Shown piece by piece: positions 23,563 to 36,345 of a DNA stretch of 64,000 nucleotides; within the stretch, counting starts at the first letter, position 1, and each line of letters opens with the position of its first letter. The notes below the pieces were generated by a model. It ran no database searches and was not told the DNA's origin. It was given only the letters and a program-made list of their open reading frames with translations. A program made the position numbers and the translations under genes. This DNA comes from Leucaena leucocephala (lineage: Eukaryota; Streptophyta; Magnoliopsida; Fabales; Fabaceae): the NCBI GenBank assembly GCA_037074615.1, contig CM073518.1:13220501-13284500 (forward strand), given 5' to 3'.

Positions 23563-26500
23563 CTAACTGTTTTCTGTCCCACGTTGGAGCACTGTCTTCC
23601 GATTGCTAATTTCATTCCTGAACATGTATACATATTCATAAGCCAAAAGCAAGGAATAGAACAGATGTTGTAGATAGAGAATCAAAGTATGAGATGATAT
23701 GTAAAACCTGAGACAGTTCCAAAGCGAGTCATAATGAAGAAGAGCAACAGTTCTTCGCTTCTTCTCTCTACCAAAATCTCCACCCCGTTGAACCACTGGC
23801 AACTGCTTAATACCCTTGGCTTCCATCAAATCCTTGGCCATAGCCAAGCTGGTATCAGGGTAACAGGTTAAAAGTCCACGCTCTTTTCCACGATAGCTAA
23901 TCCCTCGAGTACAAGCAGAAGAAACAAGACATGTACTTGCCTGCCAATTTTTCAAGTTGGCTAATTAGACAGTAGATGGATATTAAGGGAGCTTAGACAG
24001 TAACGTTAAAAACAAGATTTTATAGAATAACCTGTGATATGATTACTATATCAGAGAAAATATTAGATATCCAGGCATGAATTCCTATATTCATGAGGTA
24101 GCCTACTCAGCAGTGCACTTCATATATATTCTTCCAAATACTACACTATCTGAAATTTGTTTGTAGCAGTACTAGTTTTACCATATGAAATTAAGGTGAG
24201 TTAGATTGATTTAATCATGGTTCCCAAAGTAACTCTGAAAATATTTCCTTCAAATGCATATGAAAACTTTATCCCTTGGATTTTCTATTAGTGTGTTTTG
24301 GGGAGAGTTTTTGCTCCCCAAGATCACGTTGTTGTACCATTAAACACGGAAGCAACAGACAAGTTGTTGCTTCTGCATTTAATTGTACGGAGAAGCGATA
24401 TCCACCCCACACATACTATAATTCCATGAATTTAACAAAAAACAAATAGGTAATGGGGTACTTTCTACATACATCCAGAAGCCCTGAATCACTCTTAGAA
24501 GTATCACTAGTCTCCTTGGACAAAAACCTTTTAATGTCACCATATGTCAATATTCCTTCTAGAAAATCTTCATCATCAAGCACCAGAACACAATTCTGCT
24601 GGCCATCATCCATTAGCTTGGTTGCTTCTTTCAGTGTCATAGCCGGGAAAACCTTCAGATAGTTTTTTGACATGGCCAGGGAAACCTGATCAATGAGAGA
24701 AACGACATCTTGAGGTAATGAAAGTATCAGATTAATAAATGCCAGAAAATAAGATATAAACTCAGTAATATGCTGCTGAGTCAAGAATAAAATAGCTGGG
24801 ACATTAATAGTTAAGAGGTGTAGAGATATTATACGATATGTAAATATTCTATAATTAGTATAGATGATACGATATGATATTGATATTATTATATCATTAA
24901 CGCCTAGGATTTTCTATCGAGTATATATATCTACTCAGCATATCAATAAAATACAAGTACTTTTCTCTCTGAATTAACATGGTATCAGAGCAATAGATCT
25001 GGGTTGACGTCCCATCGCTTTTTTGGCTTCTGTTTTCTGACATCTTTGTGCTTTCCATTGACGTCCCATTTCCCACGCGTCGAGCCAGGCAGGGAAGGTC
25101 GCAAGGCTCCGATCAACGTCTCCCTAAAGTTTCGTCGCCGTCTGAGCAGCGTGTGAGTGTCATGTGCCACAGCCAGTTTCGCCGTCAATTTCACGCGCCA
25201 GCGCGAGGCCTTCTTTGGTGACCTTTTCCGACGGCGCTGCACTCCTTTGGGATCGACTCACCTTCCTTGGCATACCTCTGGAGTTTCGTGCCCTAGTTTT
25301 GACTTTCTCATACTAGGTCTTTTGTTGCTGACCTAGATTTTCTTGCTGCAGATTTGAAGTTTCTGATTCCAAACCATTTTGTTCACTATTTTGATTTTAT
25401 TTGACCTCTGGAGTGGTCTTCCTTTATTTGTTTGAATATTTGTTCTTACGAAGCTCCCAGTGAAGCTACAGTAATTGGGTAATCTAGTTCTTTTGGTTAA
25501 TCGTTGTCCGGTTGCTTTCGTTTTCATTACTGATCTTTTTTTTATGGTTGCAACCAAGTCTACCACAATTTCTAAGGTGATTCCAGTAGTCATTACGATT
25601 ACTAAATACAAATTAACTTGGAGAAATTATCTAGATTAGAGTAAATCTATTAGTATTTATTTCCAAAGCATTGAAAAGGAAGATCACTTGACCGATGATC
25701 CCCAAAAGAGAAAGATCCCTCTCGCAAGTCATGGTTAAGGGATGATGCACGGCTGCTTCTACAAATTCGGAACTCTATTGACAGTGAGATCATGCTCTCT
25801 ATTACTCATTGTGAATTTGTTAAAAAACTAATGGACTACTTGGCATTCTTATACTCATGCAAGAATAATATTTCTTAAATATACGAGGTTTGCAGATTTT
25901 TCCATCACGCCGAGATGCCGGATGATCGTCCCCTTACAGCCTTCTTTATAGATTTCAAAGGAATGTATGAAGAGCTCAATGCCCTCATACCTATTTTTTA
26001 TGAGAGGAAGGTCAATGTGTCTCACCGAGAGCAGATGGTTACCATGAGTTTTCCTACTGTACTTCCGCCTCGATATGCATCTGCTCGTTCTCAAATTTTA
26101 TCTGGGCCTCATCTCCCCTCTCTTGAAGAAGCCTTCTCTCATGTGCTGAGAACTGAACAAACCCCTTCACCAGCCTCTATTGTGCCTACTAACGCATTGC
26201 TCAGTCGTAGTCAAAATAATACTCATGGATCACCTAATCATCGTGGTTCTACACCAGGGGGTCCTAATCAGGAGTCGAAGGATGAGATCTGTTACTACTG
26301 TAAGGAACCAGGTCATACGAAATGTACGTGTCGTAAACTTCAAAACAAACAGAATCGACAAAATTCTGCACGTGGCCACAACAGCTAATGACACGGTTAC
26401 CATTTCTACTACTGAATATGCTCAATTAAAGTCTGGCAATCCTCCTGCTAGTGCTGCTATTGCAACAGGTAATGAGGCTACTGCCCTGGTATCTTCTTCC

Positions 26501-29500
26501 TCCAAATGGATCATAGACTCAAGTGCTACTGACCACATGACAGGTAACCGCTATCTCTTCTCCACTTATAATTCTTATGCCAACCCTTCTAACATCACCA
26601 TTGCGAACGGTTCCCAATCTCGTGTTCTTAGTTCTGGCACTGTTGAACCTACCTCTTCTATTCATTTGGAATCTGTGCTCAATGTCCATAACCTTGCTTT
26701 TAACCTTTTGTCCCCCAGTAAACTTACTCGTCAATTAAACTGTTGGGTCTTACTCTTCCCTGACCATTACTTGATATAGGATCTTTTGATGAAGATTATT
26801 GGAAGAAGTTATGAATTTGGCGGTCATTACTTCCTTGATGATCAGGGGTCTCGTGCGGTCGCTTGTGCTGGTGGTGTCACTCCTTTTGAAGCACATTGTC
26901 ATTTGGGTCATTTATCTTTATCGTCTTTGAAAAAAGTTTATCCTTAATTTCAGCATTTGTCGTCTTTAGATTGTGAGTCATGTCAGTTTGCTAAACATCA
27001 TCTTCCTTTAGTTTCTCGAGTCAATAAACAAGCTTCGTCTCCTCTTGAGTTAGTGCACTCTGATGTTTGGGATTTGTGTCCAGTTGAGTCCAAAGCTGAT
27101 TTCAAGTACTTTGTTACATTTATTGATGATTATTCCCGTACTATTTAGTTATATTTAATAAAAAATCGTTCTGAGTTATTTTCTCATTTTTGTGCCTTTA
27201 CTACCGAAATTAAAAATCAATTCAATACTTCTATCTATACTTTGCGCAGTGATAATGCTAAAGAATATTTTTCTGAATCATTTTGCTCTTTTACGCTTGA
27301 AAACGGAATTCTACATCAATCTTCTTGTATGGATACACCGGCTCAGAATAGTGTTATTGAAAGAAAAAATCGCCACTTATTAGAAGTAGCCAGCTTCAAA
27401 ACCCTTTTGGGGGTCTCCACTGCTTGCTTTCTCATTAATCACATGCCTTCCTCTGTTCTTCATGGTAACATTCTCTACACTACTCTCTTTCCTTCCAAAC
27501 CTTTGTTTCTATTGATCCTAAGATTTTTGGGTGTGTGTTTTTTTCGAGATGTGCTTCCAAGTGCCTCTAAATTAGATCCTAAGTCCCTCAAGTGTGTCTT
27601 CCTTGGCTACTCTCGTGTTCAGAAAGGTTATAGGTGTTTCTCTCATTCTCTTAATCATTATCTAGTTTCTGCTAATGTTACTTTTCAGGAATCTGTTGCT
27701 TATTTTTCTTCTAACATTTCAGCTCCTACTTCTCCACCTATGGAGGAGGATACTCTTATGGTATACTTTGTCCTTCCCTCACCATCACCGGCCCCAGCTC
27801 CCGTACTGGCACCTAATCAACCACCTTTGTCTCAGGTCTATACCTGACATTTGAAGGAAACCATTAATGCTATTGCGCCAGATTCTGCCCCACCATTGTC
27901 TACTTCCTCATCAAATCCTGTAGAGAGCATTACTCAGCCTGACCCTGACCCGGTCCCTACCTCTGAGATACCTCCTGTTCCTGATCCAGATCCCTCCTTC
28001 GATCTGCCCATTGCCCTCCACAAAAGTAAAAGCACTTGTACCTATCATATTTCTTCTTTTGTTTAATATAACCACCTTTCCTCTGCTTCTCGTACCTTCG
28101 TTACTTCTTTAAACACTATTTCAGTACCTCAATCCCTTCCTGAGGCCTTGTCCCACCCGGGTTGGCGTACTGCTATGAAAGAGGAGATGGCGACCCTTGA
28201 TCGTGCAGGCACGTGGTCCTTAGTGGATTTACCGGCAGGAAAGAAAGCCATTAGGTGTAAATAGGTGTTGACCCCTAAAACTAAGGTTGATGGCATGCTT
28301 GAACGTCTTAAAGCTCGCCTTGTTGCTAAAGGCTATGCTCAAAAATATGGTGTTAACTACTCTGAGACTTTTTTCCCCGTGGCCAAGCTCTCCTCTGTTC
28401 GTCTCTTTATCTCTCTAGCCGTTACTTATGGTTGGGATCTCTCTCAACTGGATATAAAAAATGACTTCTTACATGGTGATCTTCTTGAAGAAGTATACAT
28501 GGAGCAACCACCCGGTTTTGTTGTTCAGGGGGAGCGTGGTAAAGTGTGTCGCCTTAAGAGATCTCTATACGGTTTGAAGCAAAGTCCTCGAGCATGGTTT
28601 GACAGGTGTACTGTTGTGAAGGACTTTAGCCTATGCCAGAGTAAGTGTGATCATTCTGTGTTTTATCAGAGAACGAGTGCTGGCATAATTCTACTAGATG
28701 TGTATGTTGATGACATTGTGATTACGGGGAGTGATGCCTCGGGGATCTCATTACTCAAGTCATACCTTAACTCCCACTTTCAGACAAAGGATCTAAGTTC
28801 ATTAAAGTACTTCCTGGGAATTGAAGTCATGAGGAGCAGGAAGGGCATCTTAGTGACTCAAAGAAAATATATTCTTGAACTACTAAAGGAAATTGGAAAA
28901 CTAGGAGCTGCCTCAACTAGCTTTCCTATGGTTTATAATCCTTTGCTTGATGCTAATGGTAGTATACCATATGAAAATCCCGTTGAAGCTACTAAGAGCA
29001 AGCTGTTTGAGAACCCAGAACGGTACAGGAGATTGATGGGCAAATTGAATTATCTTACGGTTACCCGTCTTTATATCATTTATCCAGTGAGTGTCATTAG
29101 CCAATGTATGGCCTCTCCAACTGTCCGACAATGGAAAGCCTTAGAATGTGTTACATTACTTGAAGGAATATCCAGGTCGTGGGATATTGTACAAAAATCA
29201 TGGTCATACAGATAGAGTATTTTTGTTATGCCGATCATGGTGGATCAAAAGCCACAAGATGGTCCACTATAGGATACTGTGTTTTTGTAGTAGGAAATTT
29301 GGTATCTTGGAGAAGCAAGAAACAAAATGTAGTGTCACGATCGAGTGCAGAAGCAGAATACAGAACCATGGCACAATCTGCATGCGAGATAGTCTGGATA
29401 TATTAGTTAATGAAAGAGGTTGGGCTTAAAACCTCATTACCAACAAAGTTGTGGTGTGATAATAAAGTGTCCCTACACATAGCTTCTAATTCGGTATTCC

Positions 29501-32500
29501 ATGAATGCACGAAACATATTGAGATCGATTGTCATTTTATTTGAGACAAGCTCAAGGAAAATCTCATCTCTACAGAACATGTCAGATCCAGTGATCAACT
29601 AGACGATATCCTCACCAAAACTCTTAATGGGGTTTGAGTTGAATATTTTTATAACAAGTTGGATATGATTGACATCTATACTCCAACTTGAGGGGGGGTG
29701 TAGAGATATTATACTATATGTAAATATCCTGTAATTCGTATATAGAATACGATATGATACTGATATGATATCATATCATTAATGTCTAAGATTCTCTATT
29801 GTGTATATATATCTACTCAGCATATCAATAAAAAACAAGTACTTTTCTCTCTGAATTAACAAGAGGAAATAGAAAGATATTCTCAACCTTAAGATTTTCT
29901 AGAAGAAGTTCGTCATCAATAGCTTCAAGATCAAGAGCATTTCCAACAGCAGAGAGTTCTAAACCATCTCCATTAGTTTGTCTCCAGTTCCTTCCATCAT
30001 TATCTTCAGGTGCAAGGGAAGAATATCCTCTTGCTAAGCTTCTTGAATCGGGTGTATCGTTCTCCTTCGCTTGGTTTGTCACTGAAGGAACCCATATTGC
30101 CAACCCAACAGCGCCCTGATGGCAGTATTGACAAACACATGAAGAGAAATTCAACATAAAATCAGATTCTATTCAAACCCCATCATCAACATTGAGATAT
30201 TTGAAAACAAGAATACAACATATTTGAGGTTTAAGCCACAAGGTAAAAACCAGATGCATTCCATGTACCAAATATTTTAGATAAAAGAAAATTAGATAAA
30301 ATAAATACAGCATGGAAGTAATGCATTACACAATCCTTGGATATTAAGAACATGAGATCCTTTGAGAGAAAAAAATAAGTTTTGCACTTCACTCATTTCA
30401 TTAATCATATGCGGAGGTACACTAATTTCTTTTGCAACGATGAGAAATACTAAAGAATGATTACCATGAGAGGAAGTAATATTCTATAATCTTTTGTCAG
30501 CTCAAAAAGAAGTAGAACTGAAGTCAAAGGTACTGAGCAAACTGATGCTAGTGTAGCAGCCATTCCAACCTGCAGCAGAAGTTAAAATAATCCTTGCATG
30601 AACTTGCAATAATCACATCAAAATATATATCTAAACCAAATCATACTTGAAATTAGCAATTCACAAGGGTCACCTCACCAGTGCATATGCCTGAGGTTGG
30701 GCAACAGCAGCATTTCCAGGAATAGCTGAATTGATAAGCTCTGCAGCAGAGCCACCAAAAACAGCACCAACTGCTGCACCAATCATTAAACTTGGTGCAT
30801 AAAGGCCACCTACAAGCCCAGACCCCTTGCAAAGAGCTGTGGCAATAACCTTGGCGGTGGCTAATTGAGTCAGCAGCCATATTCCAGGAGCTGAAGCACT
30901 TTTCCCTGTATGTAAAATTTCTTCTACATTTGTAAATCCCCAGTACAGTATTCCAGGGTATTTAAGGGCTATAGCTCCAGCTCCTAGACCACCTAAAGCA
31001 GGGCATACCACAGTAGGAAGGCCAAATTTCTCTTTAATGACCTCAAAGAATTTGTTGAACCAAATAACCAATCGAGTAAAGGCCACACTTACAACACCAC
31101 ATAGCATGCCCAATATCAGGTATAAAGGTAGTTCTGCATAGTAGCATCATAATAAAATGTTAGATCATTCATTTTGGTAAAAATACCCCACAATACTTTG
31201 AGTTAGAAGTTATAGATATTAGATTGATTCTGTCTTCTCTGTAGTTTATATCAAATCAGATCACCGCTTTCTTTAGAAGTTTTAGATATCAAACAAATGG
31301 ATCTGGTTAATTAGACTGTGATTAGATATTTCGGTGAGGCAAGGCAATCCATCCATCCTTTAGTAATCTTGTATGTCACAAGATAGAAATAATATTTCTA
31401 AACAGTATCAAGTCACTTAATTATTTTCTAATCATTACTATTAATTGAGCTCCAGAAATTTTTGGCGGAAAGCATAATAAACAAACTATAAAGCACTCAA
31501 ATGCCATTGACCAAAATGGTACTTCCTAATAAAATTAAGATAATTATAACTAAACTCTGAGGACACATTCAAGAGTGAAGTTATTTAGAAAGGTCAAGAA
31601 TGTTACAATATTTCAATATTTCTTCTAATGTTAATATCTTCCATTGAAGTTATTGAGTGACCAGAAGATGAAATAGCATTCTACGAATAGTAAATTTGAG
31701 GTGTACTATGAAATGTTAAATTCCATAGAAGTTGAATATCTTGTAATAATTCCTGTTTTATAGAGGTGGGAATGCCCGCCATAGCCCGCGGGCTAGAGGG
31801 GGTGGGCTACGCCAGCCCAAGCCAGCCCCCTCTTAGTGGCGGGCTGGCACTTTTTTTTTATTTTTAAAAAATTATTTTTAAATTTTTAAAATACTAATCA
31901 AAAAAATTCTAATATTATATTAGCATAATAAAAAAATTGCTAATGTTATACTCTTAAAAATTCCTATTTTTTATAAAAAAATCTCAAATTTTATAACTAT
32001 AAATCTAAATAAACATTAACATAATATTAATCAATTATAACATGTAAACATATATTAATAAATAAGTAATCATCTTTACTAGTATTCAATAATAGGGGTA
32101 TTCAAAGTAAAATTTGAGTAAAATAAATAATAATATTAAAAATTAAAAAAAAAAAAAGCGGGCTGAGGGCACAGCCCGCCCCAAAAAATGCCAACCCGAA
32201 CCCCCCCTTTGAGGTAAAACGGGCCCAGCCCGCGTTTTACCAACTCTACTGTTTTACAAAGGTGTCTAAAACTAGTTGAATATCTTATAATAATTCCTGT
32301 TTTACAAAGGTGTCTAAAACTATCATAACAGGTTTGATAATATGTTGTGGTAACTGATCAAGAATGAGAGAGAAAGAGGGAAAGAGAAGTGAAACAGAAG
32401 GGAATCAGAGAAGAATTAGGAAACAGAGAAGTAGAAGACAGAGATCGAGAGAACTGAAAGGTATCTATTCTATTAGGCAATCCCTAAAACTGAATTACAA

Positions 32501-35500
32501 ATGAGCAGGGGGTCTTATTTATAAACTATAGTGCCCACCCTAATCCCTTAATGGCTAGTGATCTATAACAGAATAACGGATTCCTATATTTATTTATTTT
32601 CTTTAACACAATATTAAAATTTCACAGTTATCAGGCACATCTTACTTTCAACAATATTAATATCCAATCAGTTCAAGGAAAAGGAAACTGATTAGAAAAG
32701 TATTTTTCCTTTATATCTGTGAGTTTATTTTCATACTAGTAATAAAAAATTCATTTATAGCATACTCATACAGAAAAGGTAAATAGAAACACCTGCAGCA
32801 GATTTCAAATCATAAGCAGGCACTGTAAAAGCTGATTGGGTTCCAAGTAAAACATTTGATACAGTCGATGAGATGACAGAAGCCAATATAATCATGGCAG
32901 TTGTAAATGGAGGAGAATTCTCTGCACGGAGAGGTCTTAACACTGTTTCAATAGCAAAGAAACAACCAGCAACTGCTGCATTGAAGCCTGGATACATGAA
33001 AAGAAATTAAATAAATAAGAGCTAACATATCAAACATTTACAGAAGAAAGAAAACTTTGGATACAATTCAATTAATTCGTCCACACACATTGATGAGGAA
33101 AAAGCGTTTAACTGTTTCCCTGTCTAAACTTTTATTTAACCTCCCAACCTCATGCCACCAATCTTGAAATTGGAAAATTTTAGATTTTACAGGGTTCACT
33201 TTTTTCAATATCTCTAACATCAATTATATCATTACTTTCCTATTTAATTTCCAATAGTTACTTGAATCTAATTTTCTCTTCTCGACATGTTAGTTCATTA
33301 CTTTCTTATTCCACATCCAATTCTTTCTTATTTCTCTTTTTCTTACTTTGCAGTATTGTTTCTTCAAAATGGTTTAAAAAAGAAGACGCAATTTCTTAAA
33401 AAATTTTGCAGCAAGTTTCTTCCTTATAAACATCCTTAAATTTATCTTTCTCAAATATGATAAGGAAAGAAGATGTATGTACGTAAAGCCATATTTAGAA
33501 ACAATAAGTATAAGTTTCTCCGTATTTATGCATCCCTCATCATAAACATGTGGGCAGAACAAAACCCCCCCCCAAAAAAAATATAAAAAGAAAAAAGAAA
33601 ACCTAGGGGCATTTCAACAAAATTAATAAAACATGTTGAATGGAAGATGGAAATCAAGTCAACGTTTCATCGTTAAATATTTTGGTACGGAAACCTAAAG
33701 ACAGTGACAGAATTGCACACAATCATTGATGCACCTGATCATCATTTTCGCTCACAGCCTTATTATAGGTTACCCTGAGGATTCATTGAGGGCCAACCTA
33801 GGAAATAAATTTTGCAGACTGATCTAAATTGTAATCGCATAATTACAATTTTTTACTGTCTTATTTGGTGTGTACTGCAAACTCATGCAACTGCTACTAA
33901 ATGGATTGGTCTTTTCCAAAATCAGACGTATGCAAAATGAGTTTCAAAATCATCTATGGTAAGAACTTATGGATGGTGAGCCTTTGGGTACTCATGACAT
34001 ATCTTATTCCCTGTGCCTTTTCACAGATGAAATAAAAGCCATGTTGATACAGAATAGGCTTTTCTTTCATCTGGAAATTACAGTTTAACGTCATATGAAT
34101 ACATGGTTATATTTATTTTTGCAGATTATGATAAATTCACTTTCTAGTTTGCAGATTATGATAAATTCATTTTCTAGTTTATTTCATCTTTAACAACAAA
34201 TATATTCATGCACATTGCACAGGTCACTATCTAGTTTTGAATTGTTAAAATGAGTTCCAGATGGGGATACAAATTTAAAAATAAAAACCAGAAATAAATT
34301 ATCACTGGCGAACAAGTATGCTATAGTCCACATTTAACATCTGGTGCACTAGAAAGGTGACAAGGATCTCGGATATGTTTCAAGACCTATAGGATCCAGA
34401 TGCACCTCTCAGCGTCTTTTCTTATCCCTAATATCTTTCTTCAATAAGAAAATTGCTTGCTGATTTAACATTTGGCACCGGTCAGGTACTTCCTCATTCC
34501 AAAAATGTTAGTAACGAGTGACTTTAGAGTTTTACTCGATAAAAAGAAAAAGGGCGTGGGGGGGACAAAGAACACACTAAACTAGTCAGTTGAGTTGGAA
34601 AAGTAGTGAGCTGTGGTCCTTTGACCAGTCCATATGAACCCCAGAAACTGGAAGGCCAAAAAGTAGTGTTCTTTGTTTTGTTACATCAAAAGGTTTGACC
34701 CCTGTACATGTATAATTTAATTTTTAATAATATTTAAAATACATTATTATGCGCTGGTTTTATTATTTTCACCTTGAAGGACTTTATTTATTTAATTTGC
34801 CCCTACATAGGAATCTAGTATTATGTGAACAAAATAATTAAGAGCATTTGCTTATTAATTACTATCTCTAAATTGCTTAATTGTGCAAATGGAATCAAGA
34901 AGAATTTTTCACAGTGCCAAGAGTGCCACTTCTTAATGGGTTGTTTGCTATGCAGAGTCAAAAAGATTGAAAAGAAAAACGAAATTGAAAAAGTGAGTTG
35001 TGGACAAAAAAATATCATATTTGTCCTGAAGTAAAAATAACAGATGTATAATAGGCATTATGGATCCTCATTTTTTTGTGCAATGAAAGGGAGTTTCTTT
35101 CCAATACTCTAACCAAACGTGCTATAAGTAACATAAACTTCCAGTTCCATAGAAATTTTTAAAGTTAGATAGCTAATTGTGTTTAAAGGGAAAATGCAGA
35201 AAAAAAACTCTAGAAAATGATAAATACCAAAGTAGGACAGTTACCAGATCAAGTATTGCTAACTATAAATCAAATATTACTAACACAATGTCCAAGTTCA
35301 GCATTTATCATTTTAAAGAGTCTTTTTCTGTCATTTTTTCTTATTTAAAATCACATCACATTGCAACTTAAACAAGGAGTTTTAACCCATGGTATTATCA
35401 TTCCAACCAACAGTGACTTGAGCACCTAAATGGCTAAATATATAAATGCATACTTGTGGAATCACCTATAAATAGTTTGAATGAGGATTAAACGACCAGT

Positions 35501-36345
35501 GAATGGACATACATAACACCGTGTATATCAAAAATAAGATGGGACAAGAAAACCTGGTTACCTGAAGAAATCCCAGCTGCTGCTCCTGCTGCAACGAGGG
35601 CTATCATTCTTTCTCTGTTATTTTCCATCATTAAGGAGAATCCAATAGCACATGACTTTCCGATGTCTACGCTAGGGCCTTCAGGACCCAAAGAACCACC
35701 AGTACCTAAAGTAACTGCAGCCTGAATAGCCTTAATTGTTGGAAAAAACCCAGAAAGCAAATCGAAACCCTGTCTTTGAGAAGAACTGGACTGCTTGATT
35801 TGATCCAGAATTTCGAGTAAACCGTGCATCAGACCAACAATGACTCCGCCAGTGACAGGAATCAAAAGAATTCGATGCCAAGTATCAGACAATCTCTGCA
35901 ATCGAAGCCAAGCAGCACCCTCAGTTGGAGTACCGGCCCAGGCCCATTCATGAATGAGATGCACTCCTTTGTTGAAAACGGCGACGCAGAGACCTGTAGC
36001 GAGACCAAGAAGACAGCCAATGAGAAGTAATGCCCATTCAGGAGGGGCACTGTCGCCAAGAGCATCGTCAGAATGGACATGAAGATCCAATACATGATGA
36101 TGGTTATTATGTGAGGGAGAGTGAGACTCGTCTCTTCTTTCTCTAGTTTCCCTCTGATCCCGCTTGAAGCTGTGCCTGCGACCAGAGAATTCCCTATCCA
36201 ATTTCTTCAGAAAACCCTTCAATGGCGAACCCCCTACTCCTCGATATTGAGCTTCTACGTCGCCCTTTCTGTCTTCTCCAGCGTTACCGTGGAATGCCGA
36301 TTCCCCTAGCAAGCGACTCTGATCACTGTCCTCTCCTCCCAACAT
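23563..36345 (-). CDS. CLC-f: CLC-f type chloride channel/transporter, 8 coding exons
   Basis: Voltage-gated-type chloride channel/anion transporter of the plant CLC-e/f branch. The Arabidopsis CLC-f relative has been placed in Golgi membranes; function here is by homology. Coding exons (minus strand): 36345-35562, 32987-32793, 31133-30679, 30569-30465, 30115-29888, 24685-24473, 23940-23708 and 23617-23563. All donors are GT and acceptors AG. The sum is 2268 nt, giving 755 residues, close to the family size. The N-terminus is cytosolic and rich in charged residues and His. The membrane part has GTGGSLGPEGPSVDIG at 214-229 (gating Glu about 222) and GLYAPSL at about 436-442. Two CBS domains fill about 590-750. 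I chose the Met at 36345 because MLGGEDSDQSRLLGES matches the family start; an in-frame Met lies 21 codons upstream. There are no stops or shifts, so it looks functional. Confidence 0.95.
24819..24979 (+). repeat. 5' LTR of P
   Basis: TGTAGAGATATT start, GAATTAACA end; paired with 29699-29861. Confidence 0.95.
24980..24991 (+). other. Primer binding site of P
   Basis: TGGTATCAGAGC directly abuts the LTR; complementary to initiator tRNA-Met. Confidence 0.9.
25544..29637 (+). pseudogene. Decayed gag-pol of copia element P
   Basis: Gag starts at the ATG at 25544 and meets a stop after about 30 codons. Recognisable in order: gag ending in the zinc knuckle CYYCKEPGHTKCTC (about 26289-26330), a protease-like WIIDSSATDHM (about 26508), an integrase zinc region CESCQFAKHH, and DVWDL and FIDDYSRT (first Asp). 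Then come LRSDNAKEYF (second Asp) and NSVIERKNRHLLEVA (Glu). The reverse transcriptase has LSQLDIKNDFLHGDL and YVDDIVITGSD (about 28703), and an RNase H-like tail runs to a stop at 29635. At least six frameshifts or stops (for example near 25636, 26386, 26778, 27146, 28066 and 28262) make it inactive. Confidence 0.9.
29699..29861 (+). repeat. 3' LTR of P
   Basis: 163 bp, preceded by the purine tract 'acttgaggggggg' (29686-29698) and followed by AGAGG. Confidence 0.95.
31731..32322. repeat. 48-bp tandem duplication split by the hAT insertion
   Basis: Copy 1 is 31731-31760 plus 32257-32274 once the element and one target copy are removed. Copy 2 is 32275-32322. Each is 48 bp, and they differ at one base (cttgtaat / cttataat). 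Confidence 0.9.
31761..32248. mobile_element. Non-autonomous hAT element in intron 2 of CLC-f
   Basis: 488 bp with TAGAGGTGGGAA / TTTACCAACTCTA ends (inverted TAGAGNTGGNAA). A perfect 8-bp direct repeat CTGTTTTA flanks it at 31753-31760 and 32249-32256. GC-rich subterminal blocks (gcccgcgggc / gcgggctg) surround an AT-rich core with no open frame. The 8-bp duplication and TAGRGNTGG ends are hAT hallmarks. The uninterrupted target survives in the neighbouring tandem copy (32275-32322). Confidence 0.93.
34121..34180. repeat. 30-bp tandem duplication in intron 1 of CLC-f
   Basis: Two adjacent 30-bp copies (34121-34150, 34151-34180) starting 'gcagattatgataaattca', with one mismatch. Confidence 0.9.

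Larger units (their letters stand above)
24819..29861 (+). mobile_element. Copia element P in intron 5 of CLC-f, TSD AGAGG
   Basis: Full-structure, inactive Ty1/copia element. LTRs 24819-24979 (161 bp) and 29699-29861 (163 bp) have TG...CA ends. AGAGG repeats flank it at 24814-24818 and 29862-29866. The initiator tRNA-Met primer site is at 24980-24991 and the polypurine tract ends at 29698. The LTRs differ at more than ten positions, so the insertion is old. It lies antisense to the gene, and its right end is only 20 bp inside the intron from the exon 5 donor. The very short LTRs suggest the Ale/Retrofit lineage (inference). Confidence 0.95.
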
